DNA of 41,416 nucleotides from an uncultured Verrucomicrobiales bacterium (GCA_937893495.1 CALBIE010000014.1:1-41416); one strand, 5' to 3'. Positions 29,768 to 40,255 are shown, numbered from the stretch's first letter. The notes: generated from the sequence alone by a model not told the origin. Numbers and translations are program-made.

Positions 29768-32700
29768 ATGAATGATTTGACAGAGACCAGGAACAGGGGA
29801 CGGGGTGGACGGTTTCCCGCGCGCCCGCTTTCAGCCGCCCCCGCCCGGCGGAACCGCAACCGACCCTCCCGTCGCGACATCCCCAATGCCCCGTTGGTTG
29901 CGGTCGTCCTCCTCCTCGCGGGCACGCTCCTCGGGCCTTCATTGGCGTTTTCCGCCACGCTGGCTGTGCACCAGACCGGGCGAACGTATGACCACACCAA
30001 TGGCGTGCCCTACAATCTGTTGTCGCGGCGCGGCGTTCCGATTTCAGAGACCCCTGATCAGCCACCGGGCTCGGACGGTCGGTGGCCCACCGACATCGAT
30101 CAAACTGCCGCCCAACTGACGACGGCGCGGCCAACCGCCGGGCAGTTCCAAAGCGTCTTCACGTTCGGGCTTTCCTTTGGGACCGTGGATACCAGTGCGA
30201 CCAGCGCGGCGCCACAAAATGCGCGGGTGCGCCTGATGGCAACCCACCTCGGCGCGCCCATCATCGCGCGGCCGGTGAGTTTTAAGTTCGGGCAGACGGT
30301 TCCACCGCCGAGTCACGACGAGAACGGCAACGTGCTCCCATCGGGCGAGGCCCCGGCCGACTACTGGTTTGCCGAACCGCACGATTCCGAGATTGCGGGC
30401 AACCGCTACTACTGGAGCCCGCACGCGGGGCAGGTGTTTGCCACGCAGCCGGGACCGATGAGTGTGGTCTGGCGCAAGCGGGGGGCGGTCACGACCCGGC
30501 CCGCCGATACCAATGGCTGGTTGGAGATTTCCGGTTCCTGGTTCCGCCTGTTCACCACGAACTATGTCGTCTCCGGCAGTGCGATCAAGGCGCCGCGCCG
30601 CATCTACTGGACCAAGGGCGGCTACAGCGGTCCGCCGGTGGATGTTCCGGGTGACCGGATCAACGATGTGAACATCGTTTTCAACAGCGATGTGCCCGCG
30701 CTGGTTTCGGTGGCCGAAGCCGAGGCCAATCGGCGGAACGGCAGCACTGAGCCCGCCTTCACGAACACCCTCGGTTTCGTCCGCCAGACCGGTCTCAACC
30801 AGATGCACGCCATGAACCGCGAGGGCCGGGTGTTTGTGGAACTGCTGGGGGATGTCCGTGACGGCAACGCACGGCGGGTGCATCTTGGCTTTGAGATCGT
30901 GGACATAGTCCGCGAGCCGGTCGCCGCCGACGTCACCGTCGAACTCGGTGAGCGGGTGACCGCCTATGGCGACGGGCGCGACGAATCCGATCTGACGGCC
31001 CCGGCCGTGCTCGGTTCGCGATTTCTCCACCGCCAGGTGAACGGCGAGCAGGTCACGATCTATGCCCAGCGGGAAACCGGCAATCTGAACGACGCGCTCA
31101 TCCACTGGCTGGAGCCGGGCGAACAGGGAATCCGCTGGCCCGCGCGCTTTGTCCGCTACCGTCTCCGCTGGCCGACGGACGACACCCGTTTCAGCCACTA
31201 CCTGCGACCCGCGGCGGAGAATCCCGACGAGGCAAAGGAGACCGCCGTGCCGTTGCCACGGGAGCAGCAGACGGAGATCGCGTTTCAGGATGAGTTGCCG
31301 TCACCGTTCGGCGCCTACACCACCGCGGATTACAGGTTCTACACCCATCTGAACTCCGCTCATCCGACGCATCGCACGCTGTTGAAGCACACGACGGAAA
31401 ACGACGTCGCCTTTGAGCGGGTCTTGTCCCAATTGGCGGCGAACGTGGTGGCCATCGGCGGCAGCGAACCCGCATTCGATATCCAGCGCGACCTCGCCGC
31501 CGTCCGATCGGGGCCGGGTCTGATCGCGGCCGGTTCGAGAGTTCTTCGTTTGCCCGGACCCGGGCAGGTTGCCCTGCCACCGGGAATGCCCTTCAACAGC
31601 GGTTCGTTCACGGTGGAGGCATGGGTCAACCTTCGCGCCCGAAGCGATTTCGCCCGCCTTGCGCAGTTGACAATCCAAACGGAGAACCAAGTCGTGACGA
31701 TGGCCGCTGGTCTCGGTCTGGATCAGGGGCGACACACCCCTTACCTCGACATTCATGGCACCGCATTGACGGGTTCCGAGACGGCCAACCTGAACGCCGA
31801 AAACTCGGCCGGTGGCCTGCGTTATACCGTGGACATCATGCCGCTCCGGCCTGAGGGAACGAACTTGAGTAACTGGGAAGCAGTTATCATTGGCGCGGCG
31901 AACCAATCGACTTCACTGACCAGTAGCAACCCCCATTTTGGTTTCCTGATCGACGGGTCCGGCGAGGTTCAGCCCTGGGACGGAGTTGACCGCGGCCTCA
32001 CGTCCAAGAATTTCTTTTTCCGGCCGATGGGAGATTACCGCGGCCAGTTTCTCCATGTGGAACTGCTGGCCACGGACACCAACGATGCGAATCCGTTCAA
32101 CGGTTCCGGGGAAACTCGAATCGAACTGTTCCGGGAGGGCAGTTCCAGCGCCGCGTTCAACTACCCCAAGGGGGACGGTGGCTATGTGAACAACATCTAT
32201 TCCACGCAATCGGGCCGATCGCCCGGCCAACCCGGCGGGCAGATTGCCAACCTCCGGGTCACCCGGATCTCTGACGGCAGCGGCTTTGCCCTCTCGACCA
32301 ACGAGCTCCCGCAGAACCAGTGGGTGCATGTGGCCATGGTCGGGGACGCGACTGAATGCCGCATTTACCTGAACGGGGCTCTCGCGGGCGCGGGACCGAA
32401 CCCCGCCACCGTTGCAGGCACGCTTCAGAGCGGCCAACTGGGTTCCGATGGCGCCAGCCGATTCACCGATGCCTCGTTCGACGACTTTCGCATCTGGTCG
32501 CGCGTCCTGTCCGCGGAGGAGATTCAAACCCGGTCCACGACGGCTCCGGTTGACCGGTCCCGTCTCGGGCTGGAATGGAACTTCGACCTGGCCACCGCCG
32601 CCGACAGCAGCGGCAACAACCGGAACGGGACCGTTACGGGAGGAACCATTGAAGTGGATGACAGCAGTCCCGGGGTGGTTTCCGGCGGTGCCCGCGACCG

Positions 32701-35700
32701 CCTGCCACGCCTGGTGCGACAGCGGGTGAACGTCGGCGACCGGATCCTCCCGCCGGCCGGGGAAACGGGCGCAGCGGGCGACAGCGGGTACGTGGGCGGC
32801 TCCATCCGGCTCGGCCCCGGGCTCAGCGACCACTACAGCGCCCCCGCCTATGCCGATCCGTTTGTGGTGGGGTTCACCAACGCCAACGTGAAATCCATCA
32901 TCCCGGTCAACTCCGTTCCCGGCACGAACACCCTCGAAGTCTGGTGGTTCCGCACCAACCGCGTGGATCTCAACCGGGGCTTTCGGACCATTCACTGGCC
33001 GTCCATCGTGGGCCGCTACACGATTCAGTGGCCCGCCGCAGCCCGCGAGATCGTGCTGGCCAGCAATGACGGCAGCGGGCCGCTGGACAGCCTGCTGGCC
33101 AAGGGCAACATCTATGTTCAGAACGACATCGGGCGGCCGGGATACAATCCCAACGAGGAGCATGCCCTCATGTCAGGTGGGCAGGCCTTCGCCCTGCGCG
33201 ATGATCTGAATATCACGGGGACGCAAAACACGGGTTTGGGTGCCTATAGCTCCGAACCCTATGTGCTGCTGGAGTTCGCCGATGCCGATGGCCGTCCTTC
33301 AGTGGAGGCGTTTCACGTGCTCCGGGAAAAGCCGGAGGACGGATTGACTTTCCGGTTCTCCGTGACCGCGGGAACAATTCTGCAACCGCCGATGCCGCTG
33401 CCTTTGTTGGATGCTCCGGTCGTGATTTCCAACCAGATTCCCATCAGCCTGAATACGGAGGTGGCGGATGGATGGACTGTGGGGTCCAGTGATTCTTCCG
33501 ACGGAACCCAGGTCCGGCTCGCCATGATGGAACGCTTCGTTCCCGGCGGAACGCACAAGAGCCTGGCTCTGGAGGACGCGGGCGGAACGGCCAATCGGTT
33601 CTTCTATGTGACCAACTTCAGCACAACTGCAAACACCCTTTCAGGGGTCGTCAGCGACACCCCAGCACGCGATGTTCAAGACTACAATCTTTCCGACGAC
33701 TACATCAAGGTCCCCGGCGATCTGGGCCATCAGAGGACGGACGACGTGATTCTGGTTACCAACGAAAGAACGCGGCAATCGGTTCTGTTCGACGTTTTCA
33801 ATTCCATCTTTAACGAAGGCACGGGCACCACAACGATATATCTGCGGCCGCGCGACCGATTGACGGACCTGGTCGATGCGCATGGGAGTGCGCCATTGAA
33901 GTACGTCCTGCCGGCAGGCGGATTGACAAATGATTATTTCAGAGGATGGACCCTCTGGCTCAATCAGCGCCCGGCCGGTATCGTTGACACCAACCTCCAG
34001 ACACGATTCCAAGGCTTCACGTTCCAGGATCGGAAGAACAGCATCTGGGTATACCGCGGGCCCCATGCGCGGTCCGATACCGGGAACCTGATGATGCAGT
34101 TTTACTATGGCACGCTGCCTGGTTTCAACTTCCCGCACCTGCCGTTGCAGGAACAACCGACGAACGGGACGCTCACTCCCTATCTGCGGGTTCGGAACGA
34201 GGATGGCACGTTTGTGGGCGAACCGATTCGCGGGCCCGGGAGCGAGGACGCCTTGGGAATCGATCACGTTCCCGTCTGGCCGGGCGAAGTGCCCGTCCTT
34301 CAGATGGGACGAACGCATACCTTGCCGGCAGATGGACTTCCCGCCATCCGCGGCCAGAAATCGCTGGAGGCGCTCTACCAGCAGTCGCAGGTCGTCAACG
34401 AGTCTTTGGCGAGGCGCAGCGTCATCCTGCACGATTCCACCCGGGAGAAGGTATATTCCCTGACGACCGAAGGCTTGGCCAAGCTGCCGGGATCCGCGCG
34501 TACCTCCGATTTCCGCGGCAAGACGTACTTCCCCAGCCTGCCACCGCACCTCAGCGAGCGCTTTTTCTTTGATCCCAATCGGGGTTCGAAAGGCAGTTTG
34601 GTATTGCCGGGCCGATTCATTGACGAGGCGGTCGGCGACGACTTCCTGTGGTTGAACGTGTTGACAACGAACGAGGTTTCCGAACTGAAAGATTTGGTGC
34701 TCCCGGCGGATGAAAACAAAGGCGCCTGGGATACGGCTATCGACGGGTTATCGACCGAACTGGAACTGTTCGTTGAACAGACCGGCCAGCCCGGCACCTT
34801 CGTCCCATCGCCAAACGACACGGTCCAGAAGGGCCCTCGGGATATCTGTGAAATTCTGAATGATGACGTGGCTGTCGATTCCTACGCGCTGACAGCGGTC
34901 GGACCCGGCACCGGCTACGTGACCCTCGTCGCCAACAACGGACGGGCCTTCACGGCGGACGGGGATCCGGTCAGCCTGTTGATCCTCCGCGTGACCAATT
35001 CCCTATACGGCGGTGAGATCAAGATCGCCCGGTCCTCCAATCCCTTGTCGGAGAAGGTGACCCTGCATCAGGTCATCGACCTGGCCGGCCAGGCCGATGA
35101 CTTCGAATTTGACTGGCGCATCGCCGCACCGGTCGATGGCGGACCACCGGCGTTTGACTCCAGGGCGGGTGCCGATCTCGATTCGCGGTGGACATCGGTG
35201 ACGGCGGATGGCGTCCGTTATGTGCTGGGCGGGCGACCGGGCATCCGCACCCTGATCGACAATTACTTCACTGTCCGCTATCGCGCGCGGAGCCCGAACC
35301 ACGCATCGCGCCGCGATGCGACGGGCAACCCGATCGCCGGCTGGTCTGACTGGGCCGACCCCGCCCTGGCCGAGGGCTGGATCAAGCGCGTGCTGGCCGG
35401 CATCAACCCATTCAACCAGCGGGTCAACGACCTCTTCAACAATTCGGTCAACACCACGGCCAGCATTCTTTCCCAGGCCGGCGCCCGATGGGAAGGCGAC
35501 GTGGCGCTCAACCTTGACGTCATCAATGAATACGGCTTGATCCAGATCTACGAGACCATTCTCAATCGGGGCCGGAGTTTCAGCATCGACGCCGACATCA
35601 ACTACGGGCCCGCCAACGATGCGCTGTTGCTCGCCGCCGGTTACATCAACGACCTTTACATGCTGCTCGGCAACGAGGCCCTGGCCGACGCCGCCAATCC

Positions 35701-38700
35701 CACCATCGGCATCGGCTCCAAGGCTGGGGCCCTGGGCGATATCGCCACCGCCCTGTTCGCCTTCAAGGGGCAGATGCCCACGCTGCTGGCGGAGGAACTG
35801 GCGCTGCTGCGCGGGCGGGACATGTTCCAGCAACCGGGCGTCGAGGTGCGGCCGGTTTACAACCGCCTGTTCTGGAACTACACCCGCGGCATCGACGCCG
35901 GCGAGGTGATCTATGCCCTCAACTACAACATCACCGAGGACGCGAACCAGAACCCGGACGGCGTCGTCAACGCGGACGATGCCCGTCGCCTGTATCCGCA
36001 GGGGCACGGCGACGCCTACGGCCACTACCTTACCGCCCTCAAGGGTTACTACCAGTTGCTCATCGACACCAACTTCACCTGGGTGCCGCGGATCGAGGCG
36101 GTGAACATCCTCGGGAAACCCGTCGCGGTGGACTACCTGGATGAACGCAAATTCGCCGCCGCCGCCGCCGCGCTGGCCCGGGCGGGCCGGCAGATTTTTG
36201 ACCTGAGCTGGCGGCAGGATTTCAAGTCCGGCGGCACGAACGGATGGAGCCATTTTTCCCCCACCCGGGAGAAGACGTCGCAAGGGATCCCCACGACCCG
36301 CCACTGGGGCCTGGATCACTGGGCCTCGCGCGTGGGCCAGGGCAGCTATGTGAACTGGCTGGCCGGCAACTCCATGCTGCCGGAGGTGGATCCCGATCCC
36401 GACCATGAGGGGATTCAAAAAATCGACCGGACCACCGTGCCGGAACTGGATGAACTGACCACGGTGGGGCGCGATCTGCAGACGCGCATGGAACACGCCG
36501 AGGCGCATCTGAACCCGCTCGGCCTGAGCGAGACGAGTATCCCGTTCGACATCCAACCGTCCGGTGGCCTGGCCACGGGCAACAGCACGCATTTCGAACA
36601 GGTGTACGAGCGCGCGGTGCGCGCCCTGCGCAACGCGGTGACCGCATTTGATGCCGCCAAGGATGTGACCCGCCAGATGCGCTCCGAAGAGAACTCCCTG
36701 AACGACTTCCAGGCAAGTGTCGCCGGTGAGGAACTGGCGTTCAGCAATTCACTGATTGAACTCTATGGCTCGCCGTATCCGGATGACATCGGGCCGGGCA
36801 AGACCTTCCAGACTGGTTTTGAAGGGCCGGATCTGATTCACTACATGTATGTGGAGACCCCGGCGGTGAACACGGCCGTGGTTCAACCCACTGAAAGCAA
36901 GACCTTCAGCATCGACATCCAGAACTACACGACTCAATGGAACGCGGGCCCCAAGGATGGCTTTGCCTTCATCGTGAAGGCCGCGCAGTCGCCGGAAAAC
37001 GGCCTGAACGGGGAGAATTTGCAGAACTCCGTTGTATATGCCCCCGGTCAGCACTTCGTGGAGTTCACGCTCGACAGGCACGGCTTCTTCCAGAAACCGT
37101 TGAACTGGTCGGGCAAACGGGCCTCGCCCGGCGACCTGCAACAGGCCATCTCCGAAATTATCGCCGCCCGGAACGCGGCCCTTGCCGCGCTGGAGCAGCA
37201 TGCCGCGCTGAAGTACGAATTGGACCGTAAGATCGAGGTGTTCGAGGCGGGGTTGTTCACTGCGGGGGAGACGCGCGCAATCAAGCAGCAGTTGGAAACG
37301 GCCAAGTCCATCCTGGAGTTCGCCAAGTTCGCCAATGAGATGTTTGAACTCGGAACCGAGCTGGCGGAGGACAAATTGCTCTCCGTGCAGGAGGTGCTCG
37401 CCATCGCCCTGCCCACGGTCGTCGGCCTTTCGACGGATGTGTTTGCCCCCGCCAGAGCCGCGATCAAAGGCGGCAAGGTCACCACCGAGACAGTCTTCGA
37501 CGCCGTGACGTTTGCCCGCAAGTTCGCCTTCGGTGCGTACGAAGTGGGCGTGAATGAAGGGGAACGCTGGCGAACGTTCCACGACATTGAGCCGTTGGAA
37601 CTCGCGCAGGCGAACAAGGAGGCGGTGTTCGATCTGGACATGAAACTTGGCGATCTCCAGTTGAGCGTAATCACGATCAATCATGCCCTGCAGAAGCTGG
37701 ATGACGCGCAGCGGAAATACCAGGCCACGCTGGCGAAGGCACAGCGCGTGCAGCAGGAGCGCGAAACCTTCCGCAAGCGGTCCGCCGCTCTCGTCCAGGG
37801 ATACCGCACCCGCGACGCGGCCTTCCGCATCTTCCGCAACGAAAAGCTGGAGCGCTACCAGACCCTCCTCGATCTTGCCGCCCGTTACGCCTTCCTCACC
37901 GCGCAGGCCTACGACTACGAAACCGGCCTGCTCCACACCCCGGCGGGTCGGCGCTTCATCGAAAAGATTGTCCAGGCCCGGGCCTTGGGCGTGGTCGCGG
38001 GCGGCGAGCCGCAGTTCGCCGGCAGCGACACCGGCGATCCCGGGCTGTCGAGCGCGCTGGCCGAAATGAAGGCGGACTGGGACGTGCTCAAGGGCCGCCT
38101 CGGATTCAACAATCCGGACGTTTACGGCACGACCTTTTCGTTGCGGCTGGAGAACTACCGTCTGCTGCCGGGCACCGAAGGCGACACGCGGTGGCAAGAC
38201 ACCCTGCAGCGCGGCCGCCGGGACAATCTGTTGGAGGATGAGGACGTGCAACGCTACTGCATGCAAATCTCGCGGGGCGAGGGGCTGCCCGTCCCGGGAA
38301 TCGTGCTCGAATTCGACACGACCATCACACCGGGCTTCAACTTCTTCGGCGAACCGTTGGCGGCGGGAGATCACAAGTTCGGCTCCGCCTCCTTCGCCAA
38401 CAAGATATTCTCCGTCGGCATCGCGCTGGAGGGCTACCGCGGCATGGATAATCCCGCCGCCAACACGGGAGCCACGGGTGGCACGTCGCCCGGTGATCCC
38501 TCGGTGCCGTTTCTCGATCCGCTGGCCCTGTCCGCGACCCCCTATGTGTATCTGATTCCGGTGGGCGTGGACGCCATGCGGAGTCCGCCGCTGGGCGACC
38601 AAAGCGTGATCCGAACCTGGAAGGTGGACGACGTGATCGTGCCGATGCCGTTCAATATCGGCGGCTCGGACTTCTCCTCGCAGCCGTTCTATCAGTCCGC

Positions 38701-38977
38701 CGATTCCCTCTCCGAACCGCTGCTCGGCATCCGCAAGCACCAGTCCTTCCGGCCCGTGTCCGACGCCGGGGTCTATGCGGGCGACAACGGCCGGCTCTTC
38801 CCGTCCACCTACACCAACACCCGGCTGGTCGGGCGCTCGGTATGGAACACCCGCTGGAAGCTGATTATTCCCGGTCATGAACTGCTCAGCGACCCGGACG
38901 AAGGGCTGCGCCGCCTGATCGAAACCGTGACGGACATCAAGCTGCACCTGGAGACGTACTCGTACTCGGGGAACTAA
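29768..38977 (+). CDS. Giant secreted protein (3069 aa) with LamG/concanavalin A-like domain and long helical C-terminal half
   Basis: Signal peptide LVAVVLLLAGTLLGPSLAFSA; LamG-like SFTVEAWVNLRAR...QWVHVAMVGDATECRIYLNGALAGAG...FDDFRIWSRVLSAEEI; coiled-coil region around 37130-37960. Confidence 0.85.
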   Translation: MNDLTETRNRGRGGRFPARPLSAAPARRNRNRPSRRDIPNAPLVAVVLLLAGTLLGPSLAFSATLAVHQTGRTYDHTNGVPYNLLSRRGVPISETPDQPPGSDGRWPTDIDQTAAQLTTARPTAGQFQSVFTFGLSFGTVDTSATSAAPQNARVRLMATHLGAPIIARPVSFKFGQTVPPPSHDENGNVLPSGEAPADYWFAEPHDSEIAGNRYYWSPHAGQVFATQPGPMSVVWRKRGAVTTRPADTNGWLEISGSWFRLFTTNYVVSGSAIKAPRRIYWTKGGYSGPPVDVPGDRINDVNIVFNSDVPALVSVAEAEANRRNGSTEPAFTNTLGFVRQTGLNQMHAMNREGRVFVELLGDVRDGNARRVHLGFEIVDIVREPVAADVTVELGERVTAYGDGRDESDLTAPAVLGSRFLHRQVNGEQVTIYAQRETGNLNDALIHWLEPGEQGIRWPARFVRYRLRWPTDDTRFSHYLRPAAENPDEAKETAVPLPREQQTEIAFQDELPSPFGAYTTADYRFYTHLNSAHPTHRTLLKHTTENDVAFERVLSQLAANVVAIGGSEPAFDIQRDLAAVRSGPGLIAAGSRVLRLPGPGQVALPPGMPFNSGSFTVEAWVNLRARSDFARLAQLTIQTENQVVTMAAGLGLDQGRHTPYLDIHGTALTGSETANLNAENSAGGLRYTVDIMPLRPEGTNLSNWEAVIIGAANQSTSLTSSNPHFGFLIDGSGEVQPWDGVDRGLTSKNFFFRPMGDYRGQFLHVELLATDTNDANPFNGSGETRIELFREGSSSAAFNYPKGDGGYVNNIYSTQSGRSPGQPGGQIANLRVTRISDGSGFALSTNELPQNQWVHVAMVGDATECRIYLNGALAGAGPNPATVAGTLQSGQLGSDGASRFTDASFDDFRIWSRVLSAEEIQTRSTTAPVDRSRLGLEWNFDLATAADSSGNNRNGTVTGGTIEVDDSSPGVVSGGARDRLPRLVRQRVNVGDRILPPAGETGAAGDSGYVGGSIRLGPGLSDHYSAPAYADPFVVGFTNANVKSIIPVNSVPGTNTLEVWWFRTNRVDLNRGFRTIHWPSIVGRYTIQWPAAAREIVLASNDGSGPLDSLLAKGNIYVQNDIGRPGYNPNEEHALMSGGQAFALRDDLNITGTQNTGLGAYSSEPYVLLEFADADGRPSVEAFHVLREKPEDGLTFRFSVTAGTILQPPMPLPLLDAPVVISNQIPISLNTEVADGWTVGSSDSSDGTQVRLAMMERFVPGGTHKSLALEDAGGTANRFFYVTNFSTTANTLSGVVSDTPARDVQDYNLSDDYIKVPGDLGHQRTDDVILVTNERTRQSVLFDVFNSIFNEGTGTTTIYLRPRDRLTDLVDAHGSAPLKYVLPAGGLTNDYFRGWTLWLNQRPAGIVDTNLQTRFQGFTFQDRKNSIWVYRGPHARSDTGNLMMQFYYGTLPGFNFPHLPLQEQPTNGTLTPYLRVRNEDGTFVGEPIRGPGSEDALGIDHVPVWPGEVPVLQMGRTHTLPADGLPAIRGQKSLEALYQQSQVVNESLARRSVILHDSTREKVYSLTTEGLAKLPGSARTSDFRGKTYFPSLPPHLSERFFFDPNRGSKGSLVLPGRFIDEAVGDDFLWLNVLTTNEVSELKDLVLPADENKGAWDTAIDGLSTELELFVEQTGQPGTFVPSPNDTVQKGPRDICEILNDDVAVDSYALTAVGPGTGYVTLVANNGRAFTADGDPVSLLILRVTNSLYGGEIKIARSSNPLSEKVTLHQVIDLAGQADDFEFDWRIAAPVDGGPPAFDSRAGADLDSRWTSVTADGVRYVLGGRPGIRTLIDNYFTVRYRARSPNHASRRDATGNPIAGWSDWADPALAEGWIKRVLAGINPFNQRVNDLFNNSVNTTASILSQAGARWEGDVALNLDVINEYGLIQIYETILNRGRSFSIDADINYGPANDALLLAAGYINDLYMLLGNEALADAANPTIGIGSKAGALGDIATALFAFKGQMPTLLAEELALLRGRDMFQQPGVEVRPVYNRLFWNYTRGIDAGEVIYALNYNITEDANQNPDGVVNADDARRLYPQGHGDAYGHYLTALKGYYQLLIDTNFTWVPRIEAVNILGKPVAVDYLDERKFAAAAAALARAGRQIFDLSWRQDFKSGGTNGWSHFSPTREKTSQGIPTTRHWGLDHWASRVGQGSYVNWLAGNSMLPEVDPDPDHEGIQKIDRTTVPELDELTTVGRDLQTRMEHAEAHLNPLGLSETSIPFDIQPSGGLATGNSTHFEQVYERAVRALRNAVTAFDAAKDVTRQMRSEENSLNDFQASVAGEELAFSNSLIELYGSPYPDDIGPGKTFQTGFEGPDLIHYMYVETPAVNTAVVQPTESKTFSIDIQNYTTQWNAGPKDGFAFIVKAAQSPENGLNGENLQNSVVYAPGQHFVEFTLDRHGFFQKPLNWSGKRASPGDLQQAISEIIAARNAALAALEQHAALKYELDRKIEVFEAGLFTAGETRAIKQQLETAKSILEFAKFANEMFELGTELAEDKLLSVQEVLAIALPTVVGLSTDVFAPARAAIKGGKVTTETVFDAVTFARKFAFGAYEVGVNEGERWRTFHDIEPLELAQANKEAVFDLDMKLGDLQLSVITINHALQKLDDAQRKYQATLAKAQRVQQERETFRKRSAALVQGYRTRDAAFRIFRNEKLERYQTLLDLAARYAFLTAQAYDYETGLLHTPAGRRFIEKIVQARALGVVAGGEPQFAGSDTGDPGLSSALAEMKADWDVLKGRLGFNNPDVYGTTFSLRLENYRLLPGTEGDTRWQDTLQRGRRDNLLEDEDVQRYCMQISRGEGLPVPGIVLEFDTTITPGFNFFGEPLAAGDHKFGSASFANKIFSVGIALEGYRGMDNPAANTGATGGTSPGDPSVPFLDPLALSATPYVYLIPVGVDAMRSPPLGDQSVIRTWKVDDVIVPMPFNIGGSDFSSQPFYQSADSLSEPLLGIRKHQSFRPVSDAGVYAGDNGRLFPSTYTNTRLVGRSVWNTRWKLIIPGHELLSDPDEGLRRLIETVTDIKLHLETYSYSGN

Positions 38978-39013
38978 CCTAAGGCGTAAGGATGAAGGCT
39001 TAAGGCAGAGACC

Positions 39014-39090
39014 AGCGGTCAGCGGTCAGCGAGAAGCGGTCAGCGAGAAGCGAGAAGCGGTCAGCGAGAAGCGAGAAGCGAGAAGCGAGA
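39014..39090 (+). repeat. Heptanucleotide tandem repeat, 11 units of two types
   Basis: A=AGCGGTC, B=AGCGAGA in order A A B A B B A B B B B, 77 bp. Confidence 0.95.
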
Positions 39091-39119
39091 AGTGAGCGGA
39101 AGTCGGTTTTGAGAAAGGC

Positions 39120-39152
39120 AACCACGAATGAACACGAATGAACACGGATACG
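39120..39152. repeat. AACCACGAATGAACACGAATGAACACGGAT-type intergenic repeat (related stretches at 2056..2086 and 6217..6250)
   Basis: AACCACGGATGAATCGGATGAACACTGATC (2056), AACCACAGATCAACGCGGATGCACGCGGAT (6217), AACCACGAATGAACACGAATGAACACGGAT (39120). Confidence 0.65.
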
Positions 39153-40207
39153 GGACCAAGGCCGGGGGGCGCGGGGCGCGGGTTGGAGTTCACGCTTCAG
39201 CGTGCCCGCCGCAACGCGGCGGAACCGGAGCGCGGAATTTATTCCGCTTGAACGCGGCCCCCACCGGACGATTTCGAGAATTCTTGTGGCGTCGTGACGA
39301 AGGAAACTTGAAGCGGAATGAATGCCGCGCTCCAGGGAACACGCTGAAGCGTGAACTCCAGCACTCCCACGCCTTTCGCCCCACGTCCTTCGCCCTTTGG
39401 CTCCTGCTTTCATCCTTCATCCTTCATCCCTCATCCTTGTTCGGATACCCTCCCGCCCCCGCCCATGTCTTCTACGGAATGGTGCGCGACGAACAGGGCA
39501 ATCCCATCCGGATCAAGGACTCCCTCGTCACCCTGGAAACGGCATCGGGAGCGAAGGTCAGCGATTACGTCGTGACCGGACTGGGCACCGGCATGAACTA
39601 TCGCCTCGAAGTGCCCATGGATGCCGGGATTACCTCCGACCTCTATCAACCCTCCGCGTTGCGCCCCACTGTGCCGTTCACGATTCGCGTCAAGATTGGC
39701 AACATCACCTACCTGCCCATCGAGATGGTCGGGAACCTGGCGGTAATGGGACAGGCCGGGAAATTCACGCGACTGGATCTGACGCTGGGCGAGGACAGCG
39801 ATGGCGACGGATTGCCCGACGCCTGGGAGCGGTCGCTGTTGAAGAACGGGCAGACCCTGGCGGACATCAAGCCGGGAGACGACACCGATGGTGACGGCAT
39901 CAGCAATCTCGCGGAATACGTCGCGGGCACCTACGCGTTCGACAAGACCGACGGGTTCGCGCTGAAGATCAAGCGCTTCACCAATGGTGTTCCTGTCCTG
40001 GAATTTCTGGCCATCGTCGGGCGCACCTACACCGTTCTGGGATCGCAGAATCTGAACCGCTGGGATCCGGTGCCCGTGCAACTGGTCGGCGATGAGTCCG
40101 GGGCGTTTCAGAGTTACCTGGCCGACGACGTCGTAAAAGTGGAGGTGGAAGCCGTGCCTGACGCGGGCAAAGCACCGCCGAAGTTCTTCAAGCTGACGGT
40201 GCAATGA
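39128..40207 (+). CDS. Secreted protein with Asp-rich Ca-binding repeats; start uncertain, N-terminal ORF runs through repeats
   Basis: DSDGDGLPDAWERSLL...GDDTDGDGISNLAEYVAGT (thrombospondin type 3-like); signal-like LWLLLSSFILHPSSLFG. Confidence 0.75.
   Translation: MNTNEHGYGTKAGGRGARVGVHASACPPQRGGTGARNLFRLNAAPTGRFREFLWRRDEGNLKRNECRAPGNTLKRELQHSHAFRPTSFALWLLLSSFILHPSSLFGYPPAPAHVFYGMVRDEQGNPIRIKDSLVTLETASGAKVSDYVVTGLGTGMNYRLEVPMDAGITSDLYQPSALRPTVPFTIRVKIGNITYLPIEMVGNLAVMGQAGKFTRLDLTLGEDSDGDGLPDAWERSLLKNGQTLADIKPGDDTDGDGISNLAEYVAGTYAFDKTDGFALKIKRFTNGVPVLEFLAIVGRTYTVLGSQNLNRWDPVPVQLVGDESGAFQSYLADDVVKVEVEAVPDAGKAPPKFFKLTVQ
39185..39359. repeat. Palindromic family P4 enclosing a P3 element (39227..39333)
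   Basis: Perfect ends GGAGTTCACGC/GCGTGAACTCC with hairpins CACGCT-TC-AGCGTG and CACGCT-GA-AGCGTG; inner GGAGCGCGGAATTTATTCCGCTT / AAGCGGAATGAATGCCGCGCTCC. Confidence 0.88.
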
Positions 40208-40255
40208 AAGATTCCTCGAATCGCGATTCAGGAAGGCCGGTATTCAAGTTGAACA

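Noticed and set aside
36749-38947. 732-aa minus-strand ORF (also 35003..36592, 31913..33163, 30044..31198)
   Set aside because: Antisense shadows of the 3069-aa giant gene in GC-rich DNA; the plus strand has signal peptide and LamG domain support.
39014-39090. CRISPR array
   Set aside because: Heptamers are contiguous with no spacers and no cas genes are nearby.
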